Shown in pieces: positions 23,713 to 35,981 of a DNA stretch of 64,000 nt (its first letter is position 1; every line of letters starts with the position of its first letter). Position numbers and translations under genes: made by a program. Location: positions 192,626,251-192,690,250 of the forward strand of contig NC_133336.1 in assembly GCF_042186555.1 (NCBI RefSeq). Direction: 5' to 3'. The notes beneath the pieces are model-generated. The model had not been told where the DNA came from. It searched no databases and saw only the letters and a list, made by a program, of their open reading frames with translations. The stretch is from Aquarana catesbeiana (Eukaryota; Chordata; Amphibia; Anura; Ranidae).

Positions 23713-24401
23713 TAACACTAACCCTCCCTGTAACACTAACACTAACACTCTGTGTAACCCCAAAATATAACCTTCTTGTAAATCTAACACCAACACTCTG
23801 TGTAACCCTAACACTAACCCACCCTGTAACCCTAACACTAACCCTCCCTGTACCTCTAACACTCTGTGTAACCCTAACACTAACCCTCCCTGTAATACTA
23901 ACACACTGTGTAACCCCAAAACATAACCTTCTTGTAAAACTAACACCAACACTCTGTGTAACCCTAGTACTAGCCTTTCCTGTAACCAAAACACTAACCC
24001 TCCCTGTAATACTAACACGAACACTCAGGGTGTAACCCTAACCCACCCTGTAACCCTAAAACTAACACTCTGTGTAACCCTAACCCACCCTGTAACCCTG
24101 AGTCTTAGTGTTAGGGTTACAGGGAGGGTTAGTGTTCGGGTTACAGGAAAGGCTAGTACTAGGGTTACACAGAGTGTTGGTGTTAGTTTTACAAGAACGT
24201 TATATTTTGGGGTTACACAGAGTGTTAGTATTACAGGGAGGGTTAGTGTTAGGGTTACAGGGAGGGTCAGTGTTAGGGTTACGGGGAGGGTTAGGGTTGC
24301 ATGGTGGGTTAGGGTTACACAGAGTGTCAGTGTTAGGATTACAGGAAAGGTTAGTACTAGGGTTATACAGAGTGTTAGTGATAGAGTTACACAGAGTGTT
24401 A

Positions 24402-24835
24402 TGCCCCGTACACACGGTCGGATTTTCCGATGGAAAATGTCCGATCGGAGCGTGTTGTCGGAAATTCCGACCGTGTGTAGGCTCCATCGGGCATTTTCCA
24501 TCGGATTTTCCGACACACAAAGTTGGAGAGCAGGAGATAAAATTTTCCGACAACAAAATCCGTTGTCGGAAATTCCGATCGTGTGTACACAAATCCGACG
24601 GACAAAGTGCCACGCATGCTCAGAATAAATAAAGAGATGAAAGCTATTGGCCACTGCCCCGTTTATAGTACCGACGTACGTGTTTTACGTCACCGCGTTT
24701 AGAACGATCGGATTTTCCGACAACTTTGTGTGACCGTGTGTATGCAAGACAAGTTTGAGCCAACATCCGTCGGTAAAAATCCTAGGATTTTGTTGTCGGA
24801 ATGTCCGAACAAAGTCCGACCGTGTGTACGCCCTA
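24402..24835. mobile_element. complete GTACACACG MITE, TTA target duplication
   Basis: 434 bp with inverted ends TGCCCCGTACACACGGTC and, reversed, TAGGGCGTACACACGGTC. TTA lies on both sides (24399-24401 and 24836-24838). Inside are several smaller inverted blocks with GTCGGAAATTCCGA. No transposase gene. The TWA-type duplication points to the PIF/Harbinger superfamily. It sits in the minisatellite exactly where the array is G-rich on both sides. Confidence 0.85.
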
Positions 24836-25330
24836 TTAGTGTTACAGAGAGGGTTAGTGTTAGGGTTACAGGGTGAGTTAGGGTTACACAAACACAAACC
24901 CTCTCTGTAACACTAACACTCTGTGTAACCCCAACAATAACACTTCCTGTAACACTAAAATATAGCCTTTCTGTAACCCCATCACTAACAATCCATATAA
25001 CCCTAAATCATACCCTTCCTGAAATCCAACACCAACACTCTGTGTAACCCTAAAATATGCCCTTCCTGTAACCATAGCACAAACTCTTCCTGTAACCCTA
25101 GCATTAACCTCTCTATAATCCTAACACTAACCCTCCTGTAAAGCTAACACTCTGTGTTACCCTAACACTAACTCTCCCTAAAACCATAACACAGCCATTC
25201 CCTGTAACCCTAAAATATACCCTTCCTATAACCCTAACACTAACCCTCCTTGTAACTCTAACACTGACATTGCATGTAACCCTAAAATATACCCTTCTTG
25301 TAACCAGTAAACTATTCTTACCTGTAATCA

Positions 25331-26570
25331 TCATTTTAATTATCCCTATAACCCTAACACTAGCCTTCCCTTCAAACCCCATATCCCTCCTTCTAGCTCT
25401 AACACTATCTCCCTGTTTTGCATGCCTACTGAAAGGATTCTGCTCACTTCCTGCCTTGCAGACCACAGAGGAGGGGAGTGGAAATCTTACCCAAGGGGAC
25501 ACAGTCAGCAGTAAAAACCTGACAAACATTCTCTTTTTCCAATTTTATCAACCCCCCCCCCCAAAAAAAAAAAGAGCTTTTAAAGCTTTGATGGGCTTTA
25601 AAGCAAACCTGTCAAAACAAAACAAAAGTTCCAACCTACCGCTACCCTGTACTCTCAAATGCCTATGCATACCTATACCACCCCTCTCCACCTCTTAGAC
25701 CTTAGCATCCAGTGTTGTCACTTGAGGTAGTTACTAGATATTGTCAGCGATTGCTGTTGACTGTGGATTCAATAAAGATCTGAGCAGTAGATATGTTTTT
25801 TCAATATCAAGAATAAAATTGCCATGGTCATACCTTTCTGACATTGGGAGTTTGTGTATATCATTATCAAAGTGTAAGGATGATCCTATCTGCTTTTGGT
25901 TGAGTCAAGACTTCCAGTGTCCTTCACATCTCACCAAACAGAACCTGCTGTGGGCTAAACTTCAATCAAAAGGCCCTTTTTATCCTGATACAAAAATTGA
26001 GCTGTTCCTCTCATCGTAATAGCTGATTACAATCAAATTGAATCTGTGTTCAAGTCAGCGATAGGATCACGTACATAATTAATTAGCTGTTTTTTATTAA
26101 GCCTGGTATTACAGCCTTGTTTGATATCATCGACCTTTCAGTCAATGACGGTCTGAGGGATTAAAGAAGTTTTCAAATCCATTACTCCTCATCCTATAAA
26201 TTAAGTGAGATTATCATCTGCAATGACCTGTACTTTAATGATGCGTTATCTGTCTGAGCAACAAGCAACTAATGGAAGCCATGCTGCTTTCCTGACCAGC
26301 TAATGTAATTGGTTAAAGACCTTGCGTCTCTGTCTCGGCAGGCTCATGAAAGATCAAACAGAAAGCATCGCCGCCCGTAATTAATACAGTAACGTGGGAG
26401 CAGAGCTGTTAACATGGATTAACAGTGAGCCCTTTTCATTTATCGCACAGAGGGGGCAGGTGACAGGGTAATGTGGTGTCAATGAGTACAAGGGCTTGTT
26501 GAGATACTGGCCTGCAGGCCATGAAGCAATATGCCTTTATTATCAGAAAGTATAATTTAAAGCAAACCAG
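25331..26570. other. low-copy intronic stretch, possible conserved element
   Basis: Apparently unique. At 26040-26500 it contains TAATTAATTAG, GCCCGTAATTAATACAG and GTTAACATGGATTAACAG, homeodomain- and HNF1-like motifs. The 92-aa ORF at 25741-26019 has no family features. A regulatory role is speculation; conservation cannot be judged here. Confidence 0.35.
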
Positions 26571-26574
26571 GTAT

Positions 26575-27080
26575 TTTGGTTAGGAGTTGATGAGCTGAAT
26601 CCCTCCACTGACTGTATATATGTCCATCGGAGACCCAACCAGGGAGGTCTAAAAACTTGGATTCCCAGTTCTACCAAGTTAGTGCCCTGAATTACTCCAC
26701 TGACTTCATATATCCCCCATAACTTGGGTTCCCAGTTCCACCAACCAAAATGGTGAGATGAATCACTTCACTGACTTGGTATATCCCTCAGAGACCCAAC
26801 CTGGCAGGTCTATAGACTTAGGTTCCCAGTTCTACCAACCAAGTTGGTGAGCTGAGTCACTCTATTGACTTTATATATCTCTCAGGGATCCAACCAGGCT
26901 GATACCTCAGGGACCAACCAGGTTGATCTATAGACTTGGGTTCCCAGTTCTACCTATCAATTAAGTTAGCTGAATCGCTCCACTGACTTCATATATCCCT
27001 TTGGGACCCAAGCACAGAGAGGTCTATAGACTTGGGTTGCAAGTTCCATCAACTGAATTGGTGAGCTGAGACACTCCACA
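26575..27080. repeat. degenerate tandem repeat of about 95 bp
   Basis: Five to six diverged units, each with GAGCTGAATC, CCACTGACTTCATATATC, a GGGACCCAACCAGG-like block and GACTTGGGTTCCCAGTTC. It abuts the 41-bp array. Confidence 0.75.
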
Positions 27081-27084
27081 CTGA

Positions 27085-28110
27085 GGTAGTGTATATACGA
27101 CAATTGTGGGTGGTTGGGGAAGGGAGGTAGTGTATATACGGCAATCGGGGGTGGTTGGGGGAGGGTGGTAGTGTATATATGGCAATCGGGGGTGGTTGGG
27201 GAAGGGAGGTAGTGTATATACGGCAATCGGGGTGGTTGGGGAAGAGAGGTAGTGTATATACGGCAATCGGGGGTGGTTGGGGAAGGGAAGTAGTGTATAT
27301 ACAGCAATCAGGGGTGGTTGGGGAAGGGAGGTAGTGTATATACGGCAATGCGGGTTGGTTGGGGAAGAGAGGTAGTGTATATACGGCAATCAGAGGTGGT
27401 TGGGGAAGGGAGGTAGTGTATATACGGCAATCGGGGGTGGTTGGGGAAGGGAGGTAGTGTATATACGGCAATCGGGGTGGTTGGGGGAGGGAGGTAGTGT
27501 ATATACAGCAATTGGGGGTGGTTGGGAAGGGAGGTAGTGTATATACGGCATTCGGGGGCGGTTAGGGAAGGGAGGTAGTGTATATACGGCAATCGGGGTG
27601 GTTGAGGGAGGGAGGTAGCGCATATATGGCAATCTGGGGTGGTTGGGGGAGGGAGGTAGTGTATATACGGCAATCGGGGGTGGTTGGGGAAAGGAGGTAG
27701 TGCATATATGGCAATCTGGGGTGGTTGGGGAAGGGAGGTAGTGTATATACGGCAATCGGGGGAGGTTGGGGGAGGGAGGTAGTGCATATATGGCAATCTG
27801 GGATGGTTGGGGAAGGGAGGTAGTGTATATACGGCAATCAAGGGTGGTTGGGGGAGGGAGGTAGTGTATATATACAGCAATCGGGAGTGGTTGGGGGAGG
27901 GAGGTAGTGTATATATACGGCAATCGGGAGTGGTTGGGGGAGGGAGGTAGTGTATATACGGCAATTGAGGGTGGTTGGGGAACAGAGGTAGTGCATATAT
28001 GGCAATTGGGGGTGGTTGGGAAGGGAGGTAGTGTTTATACAGCAATTGGAGGTGGTTGGGGAAGGGAGGTAGCGTAAATATGACAATCGGGGTTGATTAG
28101 GTATATAGGT
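27085..28110. repeat. 41-bp minisatellite, about 25 copies
   Basis: Unit GGTAGTGTATATACGGCAAT plus CGGGGGTGGTTGGGGAAGGGA, period 40-42 bp. The period is not a multiple of 3 and the unit lacks minus-strand stops, so all three minus frames stay open and yield ORFs up to 245 aa (27308-28045). These are artefacts. TATATACGG and TATATATGG variants define subfamilies. Confidence 0.95.
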
Positions 28111-29800
28111 AGCGCATATATCACTTTTGGGAGAGATAATAAGTTCACATAATTAGAAAGGTGTTGATCCCATGCTGAAAAAGTGGGATATGGGAAAAAT
28201 TGTAGGAGACAAAGACATTTATCATTGGAGGGGGGACAAAGAACATAACTCCTACCCTGACTTAGAACCTTAGTGGCACAAATACATCTCTCCTGTTGCT
28301 GACGGGCCATCTCAAGTACCTGATTGACACGTGTTCCTTTTAGAAAGGTAAGGTACAATTTTTATGTTACGTTATTGGTGATTCTTTGAGTTAACCATCA
28401 ATAAACGTCCACAGCCATTTCATAGCAGTAAATGCTGAATCATTGCGTTATAACTGTTTTTGATTTTATAATTGATACAATGAGTGATTAAGATTAATAT
28501 TTTCTCATTGTTTTCCTCCTAAGCTTTTGTCCTCCCTCTTGTTTCCGTATGTCCTCCCTCATCACTCATCAACCTGAACTGTTGGCCTATTTATGATTCA
28601 AAGCTGGGGGTGATGGACATTATATATTTTTATGTGTAATTACATGGCCACTTATCAAATTCTATGTGACAGCTGCATGTTAACAGCCTTGGGGATGGTC
28701 GGCAGCACCTCGTTCCCATCAACAGAGAGGTGCGTGTGCGAGCCTTGGTAATGGACAGTAAAATGAGGAGGATGGGCGTTCACAATAGCAGATCATTAGT
28801 GAGCTCTGCCCCTGGGGACATCCATTAAATAGTAAGCCAAGTGTTGGAGAGATGTGACCTGTGTGGAGGAAATCAATACTCTCCTCCGGCGGGGCTTTGG
28901 CCCAGAAGGGTGAAAACTCCAACTGTCTACTTTACTATATCTAAAGACCCTTCACGCAGATAAGGCATGGCTGACGATGGTTTAAAAAAATATCCTGCTG
29001 CTAAGGCAGTTTGTTTAAAGCGAGCAAATAATTAAAGTTTAACACCAGGCAAAGCATTTTTTTCTTCTTAGTTTTGGGTAAAGTCTTTTTTTTTCCTTCC
29101 TTTTTTGTGACAACAGGAAATGGGAGGAAATTTCCCCAAAGTGATTTGAGTAGTCACCAAAACAGGTGTAGTCACCAAAACAGGTGTTCACTTCCTTAGG
29201 GCTTGTTAGGAAGATTCCCCCTCACTTCCTGTTCAGGAGGCAATGTTATAAGCAGATGGGGGTAAGGCAAAATGTAAAAGAGGAACATAGACAGCAATAA
29301 ATAGCTAAAAATGTAAAAAAATACGACAGAAGTGCCAGACCAAATGGTGAAAAAGTATAAGTAGCTTCAATGAATCACCATATGGTCACATGGTCACATG
29401 ATCTCGTCCCAGGAGTCAGGTCGCCTCCTATTGGGAGGCCAGGAATGGGCCCCTGTCAGGAACCCCTGTTGGGAGGCCAGGAATGGGCTGTGCAAAAGGG
29501 CACTGCGATTAAAGGCTGAGTGAGCCGAGAGAACCAGGAGAGCCAGGCAACACAGTCAGACAGACTGGTAAGAAGATCAGTGGTGCTGCTGACAAGGGAG
29601 CTGGGTGGCTTGGCATTTTGTATTACTTGTTGATGTGGAAGAACCCCTGCGTGGAAAACTGATGTCTATGTGAACTTTTTCCTGCTTTCTTTCCAACAAA
29701 AGTGGGCTGCCATGTCCTAAAATACAGTTTGGACTGGAACAACTTGTTGTAAAAGTATCTACAACATAAGCATAATCACCCCAAAGCCACAACGTATATA
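28111..29800. other. low-copy intronic DNA
   Basis: No gene. There is a short direct repeat GTAGTCACCAAAACAGGTG at about 29150-29186 and a duplicated GGGAGGCCAGGAATGGGC at about 29434 and 29470. The remainder looks unique. Confidence 0.4.
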
Positions 29801-30870
29801 TAGTGTCAGTACTATGCCCTGCCACACTAGATATTAGAGTATATGTCACACAGGGAGGGTTCTCACTGAGTCAGGTTGAGGGGCTTCAAACTGTTTATTC
29901 TGAGCAGAGAAAACTAGGTTTACAGTTTTCTCCAGGATTGGTAACTCCAAGTTTGCGTTATGGTGTCCAGAGGCTTCAAAGAGCCTTGGAAGGGATGAAG
30001 CCTGTAACCCTGTGTCCATAGTTTATGGAAGACCAGCAGCCTGAGTGTGCAGGTGTGCACAGCCTTCTTAATTAAAGAGCTGGCTGGGATTCAGGGCTCC
30101 TTTTTCCTGGAGACAAGCTGCCATAGGAGCAGTGAACATGTGTGGAGAGACACCAGGAGGGTGTCTACCCTGGCCACAAGGAGAGGTGGCCAGATCAGAC
30201 CAGGCCTTTGCCTAAAAGGTGTTCAGAGAAGGTGTGTCATTAGGCAGGAGCCTGTGCAGACCAGGTCAGCCGGGACTAAGTGGTGTGTCTGTGCAGGGAC
30301 AGGCTCTGGGAATACAAAGTCTGGGTGGCCAGGAGGTTGCCAAATCTATGTTTTGTGGCTTAGGAACCCTACGAGGGTAGCGCTAGGAAGTTACTTTTAA
30401 ACTTTTCCTTTAAAAAAAAGGGGGGCTACTCTAAAAATGTATCTCTGGCTGGTCTGTACTAATTGAAAAGAGCTTGTAATGGTGCCCTCTGGTAGTTAAA
30501 ACTGGCTAATCCAAGGCACAGAATCTAAGTGGTATCTGGTCTTCACCAGAGCTCCTGATGGTGGAGATGTACCAGGAAGCCTACTGGTCCCAGTTTACTT
30601 TGCTGCAAACTGACACGAGGTCTCGCTCCTCTGGATCACTCCATCAAAGGGGTGGAACGAAGAGGCTATGGTGCATAGACAGTTCACAGTGCAGCAGACA
30701 AAGGAGTAGACAGGTCCAGGCATGGGTCGAGTTAGGTGAGGGAGTAGTCAGGTCTGAGTGGAGATCTAGGCTGGCAGCAAGTAAGAACATAGTTAGATCT
30801 GATCAGAGGTCTAGGCAGGCAGCAAGCAAGAGAGTAGCCAGGTCAGTCCTATTATAGCTCTCAGGTATCT
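29801..30870. other. probable interspersed repeat remnant
   Basis: GC-richer DNA without domains. The ORFs (72, 117 and 99 aa) have no recognisable family. Short repeats of GCAGGCAGCAAGYAAGA lie near 30770-30830. Unassigned. Confidence 0.3.
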
Positions 30871-31690
30871 GGAGGAAAGACATGAGGACTCTATGAGTAC
30901 CACTGGAAGTCCTGGCAGGGATTCTACGAATACCATTGGAAGTCCTGGCAGGGATTCTATGATTACCACTATAAGTCCTGGCACAGATTCTACAAGTACA
31001 ACTTGAAGTCCTGGCAGGGTCTCTACGAGTACCACTGGACATCCTAGCAGGGATTTTACAAATACCATTGAAAGTCCTGGCAGAGTTTCTAGAAGTACCA
31101 CTGAAAGTCCTGGCAGGGATTCTACGAAAACCATTGGAAGTCCTGGCAGGGATTCTACAAATACCATTGGAAATCCTGGCAGGGATTCTACAATCAAAAC
31201 TGGGAGTCCTGGCAGGGATTCTATGAAAACCATTGAAAGTCCTGGCAAGGTTTCTGGGAGTACCCCTGGAAGGCAGGGACTCTACAAGTTCCATTGCTAG
31301 TCCTGGCAGGGATTCTACAAATACAACTGGAAGTTCTGTCAGGGATTTTGCGAGTAAAATTGGAAATCCTGGCAGAGACTCTATGAGCACCTGTGGAAGT
31401 CCTGGCAACAATTCTACAAATACCATTGGGAGTTCTGCCAGAGATTCTACAAATACAACTGGAAGTTCTGGTAGAGATTCTACAAATACAACTGGAAGTT
31501 CTGGCAGGAATTCTACAAATACAACTGGAAGTCCTGGCAGGGATTCTACAAAAACCATTGGAAGTCCTGTCAGGGTTTCTAGGAGTACCGCTGGAAGTCC
31601 TTGAAGGGACTCTACAAGTACCACTTGAAGTCCTGACAGGGATTCCACGAATGCCCGGCAGGGATTTTGAGAGTACCATAACATAGTTTT
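30871..31690. repeat. 33-bp minisatellite
   Basis: Units GAAGTCCTGGCAGGGATTCT plus ACGAATACCATTG, period 33 bp, about 24 copies. A period divisible by 3 keeps both strands open (299 aa minus, 123 aa plus) with an 11-residue repeat such as ESLPGLPVVFV. There is no start or promoter context. A real repetitive protein cannot be excluded but is unlikely. Confidence 0.9.
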
Positions 31691-32399
31691 ACTACAAGCC
31701 ATCCTTGACCTCTCTAGCTGCTTTTAATGCAAAGTTTTTCATTCTCAATGGTCCTCAAAATCACAAAAAAAAGACTCTAAGGTTGGTTTCTAACAGCTAA
31801 GAAACAATTGTGTTTACATTGGAGGACTGCCAGGCTGCCAAGATCGTCTTGCATAGAAAAACACAGTACCTGTGCTGCAAACTTTAAAAATGAATTTCTC
31901 CACAATGCTTACAAATACACAGGTGACTGAGTGCTGCGTTTAAAGTGCTTTTGCTGTTAGCTCATGTAGCGCTGGTAGATTTACAATCTACCGCAGATTA
32001 GGTAAATTTAGTAAATTGTGTGTTAGAAAGGTTAAAAGTTCGCCTCTGTTCCAGCTTGGCTGATGTTGTGTGTGCTTCCGTGCTGACCGGTGTTGGAAGG
32101 GCAACGTGTTGAAGTGTATAGATGCTCCTCTGTCTCGGAGACAAGCTCGGTGGAGGTGGTCCTCTGAGTTGCATTCTGGGAAGGGGGTATTTTATGGGAC
32201 AGATGCCATGTTCTAAGGTCGTTTTGCAGCCACCTGCTGGCCCTCCTGGCCGACAGGTATGCGTTAAGGAGCTACCTCATGGTCCTCCGATCGGGAGGCC
32301 CACGATGCTACGGCGCAGGGGTGGGTCCAGAGGCTTGTCTGGGGCCTACCACCACGGCCGAGGAATGGTCCAGAGAGGCCCGCAACAGCAGCATGTAAT
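31691..32399. other. flank or 5' part of the Ngaro element
   Basis: No recognised coding domain. From about 32050 base composition becomes GC-rich like the Ngaro body, so the 5' terminal repeat may lie here. I could not find the split direct repeat that would fix the boundary. Confidence 0.3.
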
Positions 32400-32555
32400 G
32401 CATAGTGGAGGGCATACATGACTGTGGTAACAGGGGAGTTAATAGTTTTAGGGGTGGGGTATTAAGTAACCAAGGGGGAGGTATCAAGTAAGGCTTTATA
32501 AGGTAACCCCGCCCAGGGAGGAGTAACAGTAGCTGTAGAAAGTTCCTGGAAGAGC

Positions 32556-34423
32556 ATGGCTGAGCTGGATAGCCTGATGGAGCAGCTTAGGGATGAGGCC
32601 GCTGTTCGGGGGGCTGCATGGCTGCAAGACACTATAGCAGCGGCATTGCGCAGCAGTGAGCCAGAAGTGCAGGGAAGACCGAGTGGCGCCAGAACTCGGT
32701 GGTCCCGTCCGCCTGAGAGATTCTCCCACGACCAGCGCGTGACTGCACAACGGCAGCCCGGGGCTCCTTCAGGTCCCGCGGTGGGCCTGCCGCCAAAACG
32801 GAAGGCCGGACCGGAGGGAGGGAGATTGAGCGCGGCAGTGGCACGGCAGGACGATTGGACGGACGGTAATGGAGCAGCTGTGCGGCCTGGCAGAGCGGGC
32901 AGAGTGAGGAGCGCGAGCCCCGCCCACTGGAGGAGAGAGTCAGCAATGGGGGAGAGATCACATGCAGCGAGCCCCGGGCCTTCTGGTTCCACGGCAGGGG
33001 CATACAGGAGGATCGAGAGGGGTCGGCCTAGCAGGGCATCACAGGTTCCAGGCGGCAGGACTGAGGTAATACACACCAGTCCGGGCAAAGCTAAATGCAA
33101 ATCAGCAGGCGGAAGGGACACGTGGAGGCGGGGGCGTCTGGCCACAGCCCCAGCGGCAACCTTGGCAGACAGGCCGGGTGGGCCTTCATCGGATGAAGAA
33201 GGAGGAAGAGGAGGTGATCGAGAAGGGGGATGGTCCGGGTCAGAGGAGGAATCGGCCCCCCCTCACGTGAGAGCAGCAGCGGTGGAGATCCCCGGTCTGG
33301 CTGATGAGGTTACGCCTGTGCAGCCTGGTGAGTCCAATGTTTTATATGTTGATTCTAGTCTGGCTAGAGTGGGGGGGACTGGGGAGCCAGTAGTGAGCAC
33401 AGTTAGCAGTGGGTCAGGGGCAGCAGGGAGTGGGGGGCTTCAGGTTTAGGGGGGTTTTTAGCGGGCATCAAAGAGTTACTTCTGTGCTTTGAGGGGCCAG
33501 GGACGGGTACCTCGGGCCCGGCAGCATCGTGGATTCCGCCGACAGGGGGGCCCGGAGGGGTAGTGACAACTGGGGTAACAACAGTAGTGACAACGGTCAC
33601 GGCAGCAGTTGCCTCGACTTTACCGGCGGCGTCAGGGAGTGCGGTGGCACAAGGGACGGACGAAACAGCGGAGACCACGAGTAGGCAGGACATTACCAGA
33701 TTGGCGGATGCAGCCAAGTGCGAGGTTTATGTGTGCTATGAGGGACCGTTAGGGTCGCACTTGAAACGGGAGGTGCGTGAGAAACTGTGGAAGGGTGAGT
33801 ACGTGGAAATTTTTTCCCTATTGCCTTTAGAAAAATTCAACCTGGATAGGGTAAAACCGGACGATTCGAAGAAGGAGGACGAAGAGAAGAGGAGGTACAG
33901 GCTAATTCCTAGAACATTTACAAACTGGTTGCAGGCGTTTGCGATTATGGCTAGTGTGATAGGTGAGAAGCAACCCGAGCATTGCTCGGCGTTATTTTGT
34001 TATCAAGATGCTATTGGTGAGGCGTACAGGGTCTATGGGGGCACGGCGTGGCTGAGGTATGATGAGCAGTTCCGTCAACGGAGGGCGATTAGACCAGCGC
34101 TGCGTTGGGATCACAAGGACATCAGCCTGTGGATGAGATTGATGACGACGGCGAGGGCCCCCAATCAGTTTTTTCCAGGAGGGACCGGTGGACCTTCCAC
34201 CCAGGAACATATGGTCGGAAACAAAAAGGGGGTTTGTTGGCAATACAACATCGGGACCTGCAGGTTTGGAGCCTCATGTAAGTATAAACACGAGTGTTCA
34301 GGATGTGGGGGATCCCACCCGGGGTCAAGGTGTTTTAAACAAGGAAAGGGTAGGCAAGGAGAAACTGCAAACAAAAGGGAGGACCCCGGTGAGAGTGGAA
34401 AAGATGCGGCCGTTTCTCGGTAG
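32556..34423 (+). pseudogene. Ngaro gag-like ORF, frameshifted
   Basis: Two open frames, 32556-33449 and the shifted frame from about 33430 to 34423, together cover a gag-like protein. The first part is basic and low in structure and starts MAELDSLMEQLRDEAAVRG. The second has VYVCYEGPLGSHLK, a conserved-looking block around FTNWLQAFAIM, and a CCCH zinc finger near the end (CWQYNIGTCRFGASCKYKH, spacing C-x7-C-x5-C-x3-H) followed by a Cys-rich CSGCGGSHPGSRC. Such a gag binds element RNA. A shift near 33380-33445 breaks it. The last 20 nt overlap the RT frame. Confidence 0.75.
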
Positions 34424-35981
34424 GTATCCAGACAAAAAAGCAGCGCAATTGTTGGATGAAGGTTTCTCAGCGGGTTTTAAGATACCGTGCAATCTGTCGG
34501 TAATCCCACCAGTGTCGCCTAATTTAAGGTCAGCTATGCAACACCCGGAAATAGTTTCAGAGAAACTAAGGAAGGAGGTTGCATTGGGTCGGATGGGCGG
34601 TCCGTTTTCGGTGGCTCCGTTGGATAATTTGGTGGTGTCACCGCTGGGGGTGGTACCAAAGAAGGAGCCGGGAAAATTCAGGCTAATCCATCATTTATCC
34701 TTCCCAAAAGGGGGGTCGGTCAATGATGCTATAGACCAGGGTGAGTGTACCGTGACCTATACATCATTCGATGCTGCAGTGGGTTGGGTTCGTCGATATG
34801 GAAAAGGGGCTCTCATGGCAAAGGCGGATGTGGAATCAGCTTTCTGACTGCTGCCGGTACACCCGGACAGCTTTCGGTTATTGGGGTGTCATTGGAACAA
34901 CAAATTTTATGTTGACCAATGCTTACCAATGGGCTGCTCAAAATCGTGCGCGATATTTGAGCAGTTCAGCTCATTTGTGGAATGGGTTGTCAGGGAGGTG
35001 TCGGGTGTGAATGCGATAATTCACTACCTGGATGATTTTCTCTGCATGGGCCCGGCTGATTCGAGGATCTGTGCGGTGCTGCTGGCGACGTTGGAACACA
35101 TTGCAGGAAAATTTGGCATTCCATTGGCGGCTGACAAGACGGAGGGACCGTGTACGGTCATCACGTTCTTGGGGATTGTGCTGGACACGGAGGCAATGGA
35201 ATGCCGGTTGTCGGACGATAAACTTGAGGACCTGAAGAGTGAGATTGCGGGGCTAATGGGTTTGCGTAAAGTTCAGCTAAGAACGGTGCAATCGGTATTG
35301 GGCAAGCTTAATTTTGCATGCCGCATATTACCGATGGGAAGGGTGTTTTGTCGAAGGTTGTCGGCTAGCACGAGTGGTGTCAAATCGCCGAGACACTTTG
35401 TGCGGTTGAGAGAAACACATAGAGCGGACTTAAGGGTGTGGCACACCTTTTTGGAAGCGTTTAACGGTAGGGCTTTCTGAATGGCAGGTCCGGTCAGCAA
35501 CTTTGACTTGGAACTATACACTGATGCCGCTGGTTCAACGGGGTTCGGGGCCTTTTTTCAGGGGCAGTGGAGCGCTGGGCCTTGGCCTCAGTCGTGGGTG
35601 GACGCAGGTTTTACAAAGAACCTAGTGTTACTGTAATTGTTTCCGGTAGTGCTGGCGGTGGAGTTATGGGGAGCATCATTCAGGGATCTGAAGGTGCGTT
35701 TCCACGGGGACAATCTATGTGTGGTACAAGTAATTATTAGGATTACGGCATCGTCTCCGCCGGTGATTAGGCTATTGCAACACCTGGTATTACGTTGTTT
35801 GCAATTGAATGTTTTCATTCATGCTCTACACCTACCGGGGGTTGAAAATGTTATAGCCGATGCCTTGTCTCGCTTCCAGTGGGAAAGGTTCCGGGAGTTG
35901 GCGCCGGAGGCGGAGCAACACGGGGTTCCTTGTCCCGACTGGCTGTGGGAGATAGCATTGGCCTCATCGCTGGATGGATAA
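34404..35981 (+). pseudogene. Ngaro reverse transcriptase-RNase H with three stops
   Basis: One frame throughout, with in-frame stops at 34845-34847 (TGA), 35478-35480 (TGA) and 35634-35636 (TAA), and no frameshift. Visible blocks: KFRLIHHLSFPKGGSVND, the RT active-site motif YLDDF, FLGIVLDT, then RNase H blocks LYTDAAG, ELWG, HGDN and NVIADALSRF. The enzyme would copy element RNA to DNA. Start chosen at ATG 34404, where the frame overlaps gag by 20 nt. It overlaps the recombinase ORF by about 100 nt at its 3' end. The stops make it inactive as assembled. Confidence 0.9.

Larger units (their letters stand above)
23461..25330. repeat. CCCTAACAC-type minisatellite with orientation switch
   Basis: Short units of AACACTAACCCTCCCTGT and ACTCTGTGTAACCCT alternate over 1.9 kb. 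The strand switches: C-rich from 23461, G-rich (GTGTTAGGGTTACAGGGAGG) from about 24105 to 24400 and from 24836 to 24890, then C-rich again to 25330. Two MITE copies interrupt it. Long ORFs on both strands (for example 209 aa at 24025-24654) are repeat artefacts. The unit contains TTAGGG but is not a telomeric array. Confidence 0.9.

Noticed and set aside
23600..24400. Interstitial telomere (TTAGGG) array
   Set aside because: TTAGGG occurs only as part of a longer, different unit; no run of consecutive perfect hexamers beyond two.
27308..28045. 245-aa minus-strand ORF rich in YTLPPFPNHP repeats
   Set aside because: It is a 41-bp minisatellite read in frame; all three minus frames are open, which a real gene would not show.
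30803..31702. 299-aa ORF with 11-residue ESLPGLPVV repeats
   Set aside because: Explained by a 33-bp minisatellite; the opposite strand is also open and no start, promoter or domain is visible.
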